Part shown: one piece after another, positions 41,422 through 51,200 of the stretch | Layout: each line of letters begins with the position of its first letter | Position numbering within the stretch: the first letter of the stretch is position 1 | The notes under the pieces: generated by a model | What the model was told of the DNA's origin: nothing | Seen by the model: the letters and a program-made list of their open reading frames with translations, nothing else | The model's database searches: none | Assembly (NCBI GenBank): GCA_038521625.1 | Contig: JBCBKP010000021.1 | Coordinates: forward strand, 1 to 61,342 | Direction of reading: 5' to 3' | DNA from: JBCBKP01 sp038521625 | GTDB taxonomy: Bacteria > Planctomycetota > Phycisphaerae > Phycisphaerales > UBA1924 | Length of the DNA: 61,342 nucleotides | Translations under genes and position numbers: made by a program

Positions 41422-42053
41422 TCGGGCTGCTGGCTCCACTGCGCCGTCGCGCCGCGAGCTGGCTGTGGCCCGGAGTCTCGGACGGGGCACCCCGGCCGCT
41501 TGGCTCGGTTGGCGGCTGCATCGCGGGGCCGGGGTCTGTGCTCTACTCGAGCGGCCGTGTGCTGAACAACCTCGGCGACGACGGGGCGATCCGTGTCGGT
41601 GAGATGACCCACGTCCGCGGCGAGTTGTTGACGTTCGGGCACGGGGGGGCGATCCGGATCGGCGACTACTGCTACGTTGGCGAGGGGACGCGTGTCTGGT
41701 CCGCCCTGAGCATCGAGATCGGCGACCGTGTGTTGGTCTCGCACAACGTCAACATCTTCGACAACGACACGCACCCGATCGACGACGCGGGGGAGCGACA
41801 CAGGCAGTTCGCAAGTATCATCTCCGAGGGGCACCCGGCCGACATCGATCTGCGCGAGCGGCCGGTCACGATTGGAGACGACGTGCTCATCGGGTGCCAG
41901 AGCGTCGTGCTTTCGGGCGTGCGCATCGGCGCCGGCGCGGTGATCGCGGCGGGATCGGTTGTGACGGGCGACGTCGCAGCCTGGACGGTCGTCGCGGGCA
42001 ACCCCGCGCGGGCCATCCGAGAGCTGCGTCCCACGGGGGTGCCCGTTGACTGA
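41418..42053 (+). CDS. Left-handed beta-helix acyltransferase (maltose/WbbJ type)
   Basis: 211 residues. Hexapeptide repeats run from ~65 to ~200 (GAIRIGDYCYVGEGTRVWSA, SIEIGDRVLVSHNVNIFDND, VTIGDDVLIGCQSVVLSGVR, IGAGAVIAAGSVVTGDV). The catalytic histidine is likely in NDTHPIDD, and VVAGNPARAIRE is the usual ending. It probably O-acetylates a sugar of the glycan from acetyl-CoA in the cytoplasm. GTG start overlapping upstream by 4 bp. Confidence 0.88.
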   Translation: MIGLLAPLRRRAASWLWPGVSDGAPRPLGSVGGCIAGPGSVLYSSGRVLNNLGDDGAIRVGEMTHVRGELLTFGHGGAIRIGDYCYVGEGTRVWSALSIEIGDRVLVSHNVNIFDNDTHPIDDAGERHRQFASIISEGHPADIDLRERPVTIGDDVLIGCQSVVLSGVRIGAGAVIAAGSVVTGDVAAWTVVAGNPARAIRELRPTGVPVD

Positions 42054-42894
42054 GGACGCGGACGTGGTGACGGCTGTCGGGACGGACGGGGCGATGAGCT
42101 GGGAGGATGCGGTGCGATCGCTCGCGTCCGATCCGACGCGCGCCGAGCTCGCGCGGGCGTGCTTCTTCGATGATCCGCTGCTCGAAGCGGCGAGGCGGTA
42201 TCACGCCTGCGCCGAGTGGCGGTCGGTCCGCGAGATCATCGGGGCGGCGGGACGGGGGCGCCCGGTGCTCGACGTCGGCGCCGGACGGGGGATCTCTAGC
42301 TTCGCGCTCGCGAGCGACGGTTGGGCGGTCTCGGCGCTCGAGCCCGATCCGAGCTCGTACGTCGGCGCCGGCGCGATCCGGTCGCTGGCGGAGCAGTCGG
42401 GACTCGAGATCGAGGTCGTCGAGGAGTGGGGCGAATCGCTGCCGTTCCCGGACGGCGGCTTTGACCTGGTGCATGCGCGCCAGGTCCTGCATCACGCCCG
42501 CGATCTCGACGACCTCTGCGCGGAGATCGCACGGGTTCTCCGCCCGGGCGGGCGCCTCATCGCGACACGCGAGCACGTGCTGTCGCGAGAGTCGGACCTG
42601 GGAGCCTTCCTGGAATCGCACCCGCTGCACAGCCTCTACGGCGGCGAGCACGCGTACACGCTCGATCGCTACCTCGGCGCCATCCGAGCGGCCGGCCTCG
42701 AGGTCTCCCTTGTGCTCGCGCCCTGGGATTCGGACATCAATATGTACCCGCAGACCATCCGCGACATCCGTGCCCTCGTCGCGTCTCGGTACCGCGTCCC
42801 GGCGGGGATCCTGCCGCTCGGGCTCGTGCGCACGATCGGGCGCCGCATCGGGACGCCGGGGCGCCTGTACAGCTTCGTCGGGGTGAAGCCGTGA
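42046..42894 (+). CDS. Class I SAM-dependent methyltransferase (Methyltransf_11 type)
   Basis: 282 residues. Motif I is VLDVGAGRGISSFALASDGW, followed by VSALEPDPSSYVGAGAIRSL, ESLPFPDGGFDLVHARQVLH, HHARDLDDLCAEIARVLRPG and GRLIATREHVLS. The TTG start at 42046 overlaps the acyltransferase stop by 8 bp and follows GGGGGTG; an ATG at 42094 would still leave the whole domain. It modifies an unknown acceptor. Confidence 0.85.
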   Translation: MTEDADVVTAVGTDGAMSWEDAVRSLASDPTRAELARACFFDDPLLEAARRYHACAEWRSVREIIGAAGRGRPVLDVGAGRGISSFALASDGWAVSALEPDPSSYVGAGAIRSLAEQSGLEIEVVEEWGESLPFPDGGFDLVHARQVLHHARDLDDLCAEIARVLRPGGRLIATREHVLSRESDLGAFLESHPLHSLYGGEHAYTLDRYLGAIRAAGLEVSLVLAPWDSDINMYPQTIRDIRALVASRYRVPAGILPLGLVRTIGRRIGTPGRLYSFVGVKP

Positions 42895-43853
42895 ACCGCG
42901 CGATCGTGACCGGATCGAGCGGGTTCATCGGGCGTCACGTCGCGCGTCGTCTCGCCGACTCCGGATGGGTCGTCGCTGGCGTCGGGCACAACCAGTGGGC
43001 TTCGCGGGAGTGGGGCGATTGGGGTCTCTCGCATTGGCTGACGGCGACGGTGACCGAAGAGTCGCTCGAGGCGCTGGCGGGGGCGTCCGGCGAGCCCGAT
43101 CTGATCGTGCACTGCGCTGGGTCGGGCTCGGTCCCGTTCTCGATCGAGCACCCCCGCCAGGACTTCGAGCGGACCGTGGTGTCCACCTCGGACGTGCTCG
43201 AGTTCGCAAGGGGGCGCGAGGGAAGGGCGCGCGTGGTCTACCCGTCGAGCCAGGCCGTCTACGGCACGGCCGAGTCGCTCCCGATCCGCGAGGATGCGCC
43301 GCTGAGACCGGAGAGCCCGTACGGCGAGCACAAGCTGATGGCCGAGCGGCTGTGCCGGCTCTACGCCCGCACCTGGGGCGTCCCGTCCGTGATCGTGCGT
43401 TTCTTCTCGGTCTACGGGGCCGGCCTGCGAAAGCAGCTCCTCTGGGACGCGTGTCGAAAGGCCGAAGACGGCCGGTTCGAATTCTTCGGCACGGGCGAAG
43501 AGCTGAGGGACTGGCTGCACGTTGAGGACGCCTCGGCGCTGCTCGAGCTCGCGGCTGAGCGGGCGGGCATCTCTTGTCCGGTGGTCAACGGCGGGGCGGG
43601 CGAGGGCCGGACGACGGCGCAGATTCTCTCGTCGCTCGGAGCGAAGCTGCCGGACCGGCCCACGCCGCGCTTCAGCGGTTCGGGTCGCGCGGGTGACCCG
43701 TCACGATTCACGGCGTGCACCGAGCGGCTCCGCTCGTGGGGATTCGAGCCGTCGATCGCGCTGGACGAGGGGCTCGGGGCGTACGCGCGCTGGTTCACCG
43801 CCGAACGCGGTGCCGGCCGGGCGGTCCCTTCGGTCACGGGGCGGACGCCGTGA
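42891..43853 (+). CDS. NAD-dependent epimerase/dehydratase (extended SDR)
   Basis: 320 residues. N-terminal dinucleotide motif VTGSSGFIGRHVARRL, active-site serine region YPSSQAVYGTAESLPIRED, and the catalytic Y-x3-K in SPYGEHKLMAERL. The second half has GTGEELRDWLHVEDASALLE, typical of nucleotide-sugar epimerases. It likely makes or interconverts an NDP-sugar for the pathway, but the specific sugar cannot be read. GTG start, 4-bp overlap upstream. Confidence 0.88.
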   Translation: MNRAIVTGSSGFIGRHVARRLADSGWVVAGVGHNQWASREWGDWGLSHWLTATVTEESLEALAGASGEPDLIVHCAGSGSVPFSIEHPRQDFERTVVSTSDVLEFARGREGRARVVYPSSQAVYGTAESLPIREDAPLRPESPYGEHKLMAERLCRLYARTWGVPSVIVRFFSVYGAGLRKQLLWDACRKAEDGRFEFFGTGEELRDWLHVEDASALLELAAERAGISCPVVNGGAGEGRTTAQILSSLGAKLPDRPTPRFSGSGRAGDPSRFTACTERLRSWGFEPSIALDEGLGAYARWFTAERGAGRAVPSVTGRTP

Positions 43854-45010
43854 TCCGTGCGGCCTGGCAGGTCCCGACGGACACCTCTTGGATCGCCGGC
43901 CTGAACTACTTCAGGAACCTGGCGCACGCGCTCCGGCTCGTCGAGAACCGGACCGTGGAGCCGGTGGTGATCGGTGATCGGTCGCGGATGCCCTGGCCGC
44001 TCGATGAATGCGCGGGCATCCCGCCGCCTGGCCCGCGGCGCCTCCGGCCGGGGTGGTGGCTCTACGGCGCGGAGCGTGTCGTCCTGCAGAACGGCGGCGT
44101 TGTCGCTCGTCATCTGGAACGGCACGGCGTCGATCTGCTCACGCACTCGGCGTGGCTCGGCCGGCGGTCGCGTGTTCCGGCGGTCTGCTGGATCCCCGAC
44201 TTCCAGCATCACCACCTGCCGCACTTCTTCAACGCGGGCGAGATCCGCCACCGCGAGCGTCAGCATCGGGCCGTCGCGGAGAGCGCGCAGGGCCTGATCG
44301 TCAGCAGCGAGATGGCGCGGGATGACTTCGCCCGACGCTATCCGGAGTCGAACGTCCCCGTGTTCGTCCTCCACTTCGTCGCGCCCGCACGTGAGGACGA
44401 CGATCTGCCGGAGATCGACGAGGTCCTCGAGGCGCACGGGATCTCCGAGCCGTTCCTGCACGTGCCGAATCAGCTCTGGGCGCACAAAAACCACCGGGTC
44501 GTGCTCGAGGCGCTCCGCGTCCTCCGGGACCGGGGGACGTGCCCGCTCGTGATCTCGACCGGCCAGACGGAGGATTACCGGGACGCGTCGTTTGCGCCGG
44601 GTTTCTTCGGCCGGCTGCGCGATGCGGGCCTCGAGGAACGGTTCCGGTTTCTCGGTCTCATCGCGTACAAAGACATGGCGACCCTGATGCGACACTCGAT
44701 CGCGATGGTGAACCCCTCGCTGTTCGAGGGATGGAGCACGACCGTCGAGGAGGCCAAGAGTCTGGGCAAGCGTCTCCTGCTCTCGGATATTCCCGTGCAC
44801 CGTGAACAGGACCCGGAGCGGGGCGAGTTCTTCGACCCGAGCGACGCCGAGGGCCTTGCGGAGAAGATCACCGCCGCGGTTGCGGCGCACGATGCAGAGG
44901 AGGAGCGTCGGGAGCGAGAGAAGGCCGAGTCGGCGCTGCCGGGCCGGATGCGTGCGTTCGGCGAGGACTACCAGCGGATCGTGCACGCGGTTGTCGGGGG
45001 GCGTCGATGA
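43850..45010 (+). CDS. Family 4 glycosyltransferase (GT-B)
   Basis: 386 residues. DTSWIAGLNYFRNLAHALRL at the N-terminus, VCWIPDFQHHHLPHFF as the acceptor-side motif, FLHVPNQLWAHKNHRVVLEA as the start of the donor domain, and the E-x7-E element LFEGWSTTVEEAKSLGKRLL. The GTG at 43850 overlaps the epimerase stop by 4 bp, which sets the start; a longer in-frame extension lies inside the epimerase gene. It likely acts in assembly of the exported glycan. Confidence 0.9.
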   Translation: MIRAAWQVPTDTSWIAGLNYFRNLAHALRLVENRTVEPVVIGDRSRMPWPLDECAGIPPPGPRRLRPGWWLYGAERVVLQNGGVVARHLERHGVDLLTHSAWLGRRSRVPAVCWIPDFQHHHLPHFFNAGEIRHRERQHRAVAESAQGLIVSSEMARDDFARRYPESNVPVFVLHFVAPAREDDDLPEIDEVLEAHGISEPFLHVPNQLWAHKNHRVVLEALRVLRDRGTCPLVISTGQTEDYRDASFAPGFFGRLRDAGLEERFRFLGLIAYKDMATLMRHSIAMVNPSLFEGWSTTVEEAKSLGKRLLLSDIPVHREQDPERGEFFDPSDAEGLAEKITAAVAAHDAEEERREREKAESALPGRMRAFGEDYQRIVHAVVGGRR

Positions 45011-46998
45011 GGGTTGCCGGACCGGACACCCTGCGTGGAACGCGCTGCGTGCGCTGCGGCGCCGGCGAGTTGGAATGGTTCGGCGAGCCCGAGGCGATCC
45101 GCTGCCGGGCGTGCGGCGCGCGCTACGGAACGGTCGGCGGCGCGCCTTTTCTCGGTGACTACGTGGTCGAGGATCTCGGCGGTCTTCTCGAGATCGCCGC
45201 GGTCGCCGACGCCCTCCGTGAACCGCCAGAGATGGACTTCGCGCTCTGGGAGAGGGTCTGCGAGAGGTATCACTTCGACCGGGACGAGTCGGCTGCACGG
45301 GAGGCGCTCGGCGCCTCGGCGGTCTATCTGCCGAACCGCTACAACGAGTGGGCTCTGCTCAGAACGCTGCTCCATGGGCTGGATCTCAGCGCCAAGAACG
45401 TTCTCGACGTCGGGGCCGGCTTCGGCTCGGACGCGTGGCGTCTGTCATCGCTCGGCGCCCTCGTGACGGCACTCGAGTACAACCCGTTCCTCGTCGCCGC
45501 GGGCCAGCGTTGCCTCCCGGAGGCTCGTTGGTTCGGAGGCTTCTCGCACGTTCTCCCGTTCCAAGACGGCTCGTTCGACTTCGTGTTCGCGAACGCGGCG
45601 CTACACCACATGCGCGACATCCCGGCGTCGATCTCGGAGTTTCTCCGGGTGCTCAGGCCGGGCGGCTGGCTCCTCACCTCGTGCGACTCATTCCGCGCGA
45701 ACGAGACGCCGGAGTCTCTCGAGCTGGAGCAGTTCGACGCGATGCCCGAAGTGCTGCTCGGGGTGAACGAGCGCACGCCCAGGCTCGACGAGTTCTTCGC
45801 GTCGCTCCGCGAGCATGCCGGGTCTCTCTCGGTCGAGGTGATCTCCGCCGATGCCACCGGCGCGGCGGACGGGCTCGGCATCCCGCTCCGTCATCCGACT
45901 GCTTTCGGTTTGGAGGACGCTGGGCGCGCGCTCGACCAGGCCTCGGGATCGATCGCGCTGCGCGTGCGCTGCGATCGATCGATCGGCGCCGAGGCCCCGA
46001 CGCAGGCCGAAGCGATGATTGGCGCGGAGGAGTTCGTGCGCCTCTGCGCCGACCGTCACGCGGCGGTCGGGCGCCTCGCGGTCCATATCTCCGAAGAGTA
46101 CGTGAACCCCGAGATCCCGATGCGGGCCCACGACAAGTTCATGCTCCAGAGCGGCTGGAGGCGGCCGCGCGGGGCGGAATGGCAGGAGGCGTTCGGTCGG
46201 GCGAATCTGTTCTTGCGGTGCTCCGGGCCGCGGCAGAGTCTTCTGCTCGACGTCGAGGCGATCGGGGGACCTCACGCGCCCGATCAATCGCTCGTCGTCT
46301 CGATCAACGGGGTCGAGGCCGGGAGATTTCAGCTCGTGCGTGGCCTTCGGTACGAACTGCCGCAGAGCCTGGCCGATGCGCCGGTCGATCAGGCGTTCCT
46401 GGTGACGCTTACGGTCGATGAGTCACCATCGTTCGAAGATCGTGTCCTGCGTGTGCGATCGGCCGTGCTCTCCGAGGCGCCCGGGGGCTCGGCGCGCGTG
46501 ACCGGGCTGGGATCGCGGCCGGGGCTGCGAGCGATCTGCGAACACGAGCTCGGTGGGCGGCGGCCCCGCGCGGTGCTGTTCTTGCCCGGCGATCGCGACA
46601 TCATCCGCGTGCTATCAACCCTTCGTGAGCGATTCGACGGGCGCGCCGCCGATCTCGTTCTCGTGCCAGAACCGCAGCGGTTTCTGTATGAGCCCGAGCT
46701 CGAGGGCGAGGAGGCGCTGGCGACGTACCGGGTCGACCCGGGTTCGCTGCGCGAGGCGCTCGCCTCGGCCACGCCCGAGATCGTCATCTGGCCCAGCGAG
46801 ACCGCGCTGCCTCAGTCCGTACGCGCGATTCTGGAGGAACACCAGCGCCGGGTGCTGCAGGCGCCCGCGGACCGGCTGCTCCCTTCTGGCGTGCGGTCGC
46901 TTCTGGAGGGGCCGGCGCCGCGTGGGTGGCGGAGCCGCGTGCCGCCATCGGTGAAGCGGGCCGCCCGAACGGTCCTCCGTCGGGTGCGCGAGCGCTAA
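45007..46998 (+). CDS. Zinc-ribbon methyltransferase with a large unknown C-terminal region
   Basis: 663 residues. The N-terminus has a four-cysteine ribbon (CVRCGAGEL...IRCRACGARYG, ~14-40). A methyltransferase core lies around 125-245: NVLDVGAGFGSDAWRLSSLG, HVLPFQDGSFDFVFANAALH, HHMRDIPASISEFLRVLRPG. Residues ~345-660 are not assignable. They include a likely beta-sandwich (ANLFLRCSGPRQSLLLDVEA, SLVVSINGVEAGRFQL) and a Rossmann-like end (AVLFLPGDRDIIRVLSTLRE). ATG overlapping upstream by 4 bp. It is the last gene of the operon and overlaps the convergent CNNM gene by 4 bp. Confidence 0.8.
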   Translation: MRVAGPDTLRGTRCVRCGAGELEWFGEPEAIRCRACGARYGTVGGAPFLGDYVVEDLGGLLEIAAVADALREPPEMDFALWERVCERYHFDRDESAAREALGASAVYLPNRYNEWALLRTLLHGLDLSAKNVLDVGAGFGSDAWRLSSLGALVTALEYNPFLVAAGQRCLPEARWFGGFSHVLPFQDGSFDFVFANAALHHMRDIPASISEFLRVLRPGGWLLTSCDSFRANETPESLELEQFDAMPEVLLGVNERTPRLDEFFASLREHAGSLSVEVISADATGAADGLGIPLRHPTAFGLEDAGRALDQASGSIALRVRCDRSIGAEAPTQAEAMIGAEEFVRLCADRHAAVGRLAVHISEEYVNPEIPMRAHDKFMLQSGWRRPRGAEWQEAFGRANLFLRCSGPRQSLLLDVEAIGGPHAPDQSLVVSINGVEAGRFQLVRGLRYELPQSLADAPVDQAFLVTLTVDESPSFEDRVLRVRSAVLSEAPGGSARVTGLGSRPGLRAICEHELGGRRPRAVLFLPGDRDIIRVLSTLRERFDGRAADLVLVPEPQRFLYEPELEGEEALATYRVDPGSLREALASATPEIVIWPSETALPQSVRAILEEHQRRVLQAPADRLLPSGVRSLLEGPAPRGWRSRVPPSVKRAARTVLRRVRER

Positions 46999-48029
46999 TC
47001 GCCTTGGGCGCCGCGGCTCCTGGCGAGTCGGCGTGCGAGGGACTGCATGTCGGTGTGGCTGTCGGTCTCGTCGACGATCTCGACGCCGAGCAACGTCTCG
47101 ATGGCGTCCTCGAGTGTCAGAATCCCGAGACTGCCCCCATACTCGTCGACCACGAGCAGCATGTGTTCGTTCGATTCGATCAGCGTCCGCAGGGCGCTGT
47201 GGAGGCTGGCGCGGCCCGGCACGATCCCCAGCGGCCGGGCGAGGTTCGCCATCGTCGCGTCGGCCCGATCCTCGGCGATGGCGTTGAGGATGTCGTGCCG
47301 GTGGACGAACCCGTGCGTCTCGTCGAGCGACGCCCCGACGACGGGCAGGCGCGAGAAGACGACCTCGCCGCGTGCGACCGCCTCGCCGGCGGTGGTGGAC
47401 GCGGGGATCGTCGAAACGACCGGCCGCGGCGTCATCACGCTGTCGACCGGCGTGTCGCGGAGGCCCAGCAGGTTCTTGATGAGGCGGGCCTCGTCCTCGG
47501 CGAGGGCCCCGCCGTCGCCCGCCATCCTGGCGATGAACGAGATCTCGTCCCGGCTCGGCCCTGCGCCCGCCGACTCGGATCGAGCGATGAATCTGGACAG
47601 GCGGTCGCAGACCGTCACGACGGGGCCGAGCCCGATCATGAGCACCCAGGTGATCTGGGCGCTCGTGAGCGCGAGGGGCTTCGCGTAGACCGCGCCGATC
47701 GTCTTCGGCACGATCTCGGAGAAGACGAGGACCAGGATCGTGACGGCGGCGCTGACGAGCAAGACCCATTCCTCGCCCCAGACCGCCGCCGCTTGGGCGC
47801 CAACGCCGGCGGCGCCGATCGTATGGGCGACCGTGTTCAGTGTGAGAATCGCGGCGAGCGGCCGGTCGATGCTCGACTTCATGCGCGCCAGCCGGAGGGC
47901 GGCCTTGGACTTGGTCTCCGCGAGCATCTCGACATGAACACGCGGGACGCTCAGCAAGACGGCTTCGAGGATCGAGCAGAGGAACGACAGGCCGATCGCG
48001 AGCGCGAGATAGACGAACAGCAGGATCAC
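46995..48029 (-). CDS. CNNM/CorC-family membrane protein with CBS domains
   Basis: 344 residues. An N-terminal DUF21/CNNM membrane domain (~1-170) has VILLFVYLALAIGLSFLCSI, the LEAVLLSVPRVHVEMLAE motif and VFSEIVPKTIGAVYAKPLAL. A CBS pair follows (~205-325; VDSVMTPRPVVSTIPAST, MLLVVDEYGGSLGILTLEDA with VDEYGG). Homologues act in magnesium/cobalt efflux. The C-terminal CorC/HlyC domain is absent. The GTG at 48029 is chosen because the first helix then starts near residue 2; a start at 48131 would add a non-hydrophobic extension. Confidence 0.82.
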   Translation of the reverse strand: MILLFVYLALAIGLSFLCSILEAVLLSVPRVHVEMLAETKSKAALRLARMKSSIDRPLAAILTLNTVAHTIGAAGVGAQAAAVWGEEWVLLVSAAVTILVLVFSEIVPKTIGAVYAKPLALTSAQITWVLMIGLGPVVTVCDRLSRFIARSESAGAGPSRDEISFIARMAGDGGALAEDEARLIKNLLGLRDTPVDSVMTPRPVVSTIPASTTAGEAVARGEVVFSRLPVVGASLDETHGFVHRHDILNAIAEDRADATMANLARPLGIVPGRASLHSALRTLIESNEHMLLVVDEYGGSLGILTLEDAIETLLGVEIVDETDSHTDMQSLARRLARSRGAQGD

Positions 48030-48228
48030 CCGGAGGCTCCGTTCCCCGGGATCCAACGGTGCGTGTCCGGGGTGCACGCGGTGCGGTGCCCGCGTCGCGA
48101 GCGCCTCGCGACTCAAGAAAGGACCGCGCAATGAGGCTATCGCCCCCGTTCGGCCGCGGCGCGACTGTCGTCATGTAGATGAACCCCGCTCGCGGCCCGC
48201 GCGAGGACGTGCAATCGGCCTGGGGGCG

Positions 48229-51200
48229 TTAGAACCCGAGCGTCTGCAGGAAGGCGGTGATATCGCCCGTCGTCAGCCCGGCGGCGCCGTCGGCTTCGGC
48301 CGAGAGATCGTCGGCGTCGAACGCGGCCATGTAATCGATGAAGTCGAAGATATCGATCATGCCGTCGTTGTTGAAGTCCGGGTTCGCGCTCGCCAGAGCC
48401 CGGATGTTGGTGATCGTGATCTGGGTCGATCCCGGGCCGCCGTAGAACAGCGTGAACGTGGCGGTGGGGGTCGTGACGTTCGCGATCCCGGCGCCGTCGG
48501 ACGGCGCGTTCGAGAACCGACCGACGTGGGGGACCGCGGACTGCACGAGGTTGAAGTTGTCGTTGGGGTTCGGACGGAAGCTGTCGGTGAACCCGACGTC
48601 GATCGTGCCCGCGGCGACGAACGCCCGGGTCGTCTCGATCCGTCCCTGCTCGCTCTGGCTGAACCGGAACTGATATCGCCCGGCGGCCCCGGTCACGACC
48701 GCGACCTCGTCGAAGCGCATGGTCCCGAGCGGGGCGATCGTTCCGTTGTTGCTCAGCGTGAGCCCGTCGATCGTTCCGTCGCCGGAGATCGTGTGGCCCG
48801 AGAGGTTCGCGATACGCGAGCTGGTCTCGCCGGCGCCCTGCAGACCGGTCGCCCGGCCGTTCGTCACCAACTCGCCGGTCCCTGAGAAGGTCGTGATCGT
48901 GCTCGCGGGGATGACGATCCGGCGGTCGAGCAGCGAGCCGTTCCCGCCGTTGGATGCGTCCGGCGAGATGGTCAGCGTCGAGGTGTTGTTGAGTTCGCCC
49001 GATACGGTGATCGCGTTGTCGATGACGGTCGGGGCGCGGTTCATCCAGATGCCCTGCACCAGGGACTCGTCTCTCTCGCTGGCGCCGTCGATCATCCCGC
49101 CGTTCGTGATGAGCTGGATGCTCGTGAGCGAGCTCGGCGACGCGAATTCCAGCGTTCCCGCGCTGCGGACCTCGGCCCCATCGATCGTGCTGTTGCGCAG
49201 CTCGATCTCGTTGCCCTGCGGGATCTCGACGAGGCCGTCCGTAATCATCGTGTTCGTGACCTGCGTGCGCCCGCTCGTCGTGATGATGCCCTGGTCGTTG
49301 TCGATGCTGAGATCGGTGATCGTTCCCTGGCCGCCGATCGTGTGGCCGCCGGTGTTGACGAGCAGGGAGGCGGGCCCCTCGCCCTGGACGCCGGTTGCCG
49401 CGCCGCTGAGCACAAGCGAACCCTGCCCGGTGAGTGTCGCCTGGGTGCCCGAGGCGATCGCGAGCCGCTGATCGAGGAACGAGCCGTTGCCGCCGTTCGT
49501 TGAATCTGTCCGGAAGGTGATGACGCCCGTGTTCTGGAGCGTCCCCTGGAAGAGGACCCCGCTCCGCCACTCGATCGGGCCGGTGTTGGTCCAGTTCCCG
49601 CTGAACGAGGATCCGGTCTCGGACGAGCCGTCGATCGTGCCGCTGCTCGTCGAGAGGTTCGTCGAGAGGCCGCTCTGGCTCAGCGTGAGCGTCGCGTCCG
49701 CCAGCAGCTCGACCGTGCTCAGCGTCGCCTGCGACCCGCTGAAGGACACGCCGGCCATCGGTTGCACATCGATGTCGCCGCCGTTCAGGGACGAGTTCAC
49801 GAACGAGAGCGTGCCGTCGCTCTGGTCGAAATCACCGAGCGTGCTGTCGACGGCGCTGTTCGAGATCGTCATCGTCCCCGTCGGCGCGATCAGGGCTTCG
49901 TTGGTCACCGACAGACTGTCGATCACGCCGGCGCCGGCGATCGTGTGCCCGCCGGTGTTGGTCAGGAACGAGTTCCCGATCCCGTTGCCCTCGATGCCCG
50001 TGGCGGACCCGCCCATGGTGAAGACGCCCGCGCCGGTCATCGCGGCGCTGGTCCCGGTCGGGATCGCGATCCGCTGGTCCAGAATCGAGCCGGTCGCGCC
50101 GTTCGAGTTGTCGAGCCGCAGCGAGATGTTCCCCGTGTTGGTCAGCGTGCCCGAGAAGGCGATCGCGCCGCGGATCTCGAGCGGGCCGGTGTTCATCCAC
50201 GCTCCCGAGATTCGGGATGACTCGGTCTCGTCGACGCCCTCGAGGAGCCCGCCGGTCGTCGTGAGCGCGACGTTGCTCAGGGTGCTGGCGCTCGCAAAAT
50301 CGATCGTGCCGGCGGAGGCGATCGACGTCCCGTCGAAGTCGACGTCGTTGAGGAACACCGACTCTCCCGCGGCGAAGTCCGCGTTGCCGCCGCTGATGTC
50401 GACACGGATCAGGTCGAGCCGGCCCGTGTTGGCGATCGTGCCGCCGGCGTTGTTGATCGTGAGATCTTGGAACTGTCCGAGACCGGTGATCGTGTGCCCG
50501 CCGGTGTTGTTCAGGACCGAGGTCGCGTCGACGCCCTCGATGCCCGTGGCCGCGCCGGCGAGGACGATCGAGCCGGCGCCCGTGAAGGTCGCGCTCGTTC
50601 CCGCGGCGACCTCGAGGCGCTGGTCGAGGATCGTGCCGGTCGCGCCGTTCGAGCCGTCAGCGAGGAAGGTCATCGTCCCGGTGTTGGTGAGCGTGCCCTG
50701 GTATGTCAGGCCGCCCCGGAGCTGCACGGCGCCCGAGTTCATCCAGTCACCCGTCAGCGACTGACCAGACTCATCCACGCCGCTCACCACGCCGCCGCTC
50801 GTGTTCACCGCGGCGGTCAGGGTCCCGCTCGTCACCTCGAGCGTGCCGGCCGAGGTGACGCTGTCATAGACCGCGTTCGAGCCCGAATACCGCACCGTCG
50901 CCGATGCCCCGATGTCGCTCGAGCCGCCGTTGATCGTCGAGTTCGAGACGGTCATGGTGCCCGAGCTCTGGTTGATCTGGCCCCCCACGTTGTTGACGTC
51001 GAGGTTGGTCAGGCTGAACGTGCCGGTGCCATCGATCGTCGCGCTGTTCCGGAGCGTCAGGTCGACGATGACCCCGCTCCCCGTGATCGTGTGCGACCCA
51101 CCGTGCGTCAGCATCGAGCCGGCCGTCGATTGCCCCTGGAGGCCGGTCGCGGTACCGCCGAGCACGAAGCTCCCGGTGCCCTGCAGCGTCATCGGCGCGC

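Noticed and set aside
43412..45298. A 628-residue minus-strand open frame across the epimerase and glycosyltransferase genes
   Set aside because: It is antisense to recognised genes and has no motif.
46615..48174. A 519-residue minus-strand open frame beside the CNNM gene
   Set aside because: It overlaps the true CNNM frame and the end of the methyltransferase gene; the sequence is low-complexity Arg/Gly/Pro without a domain.
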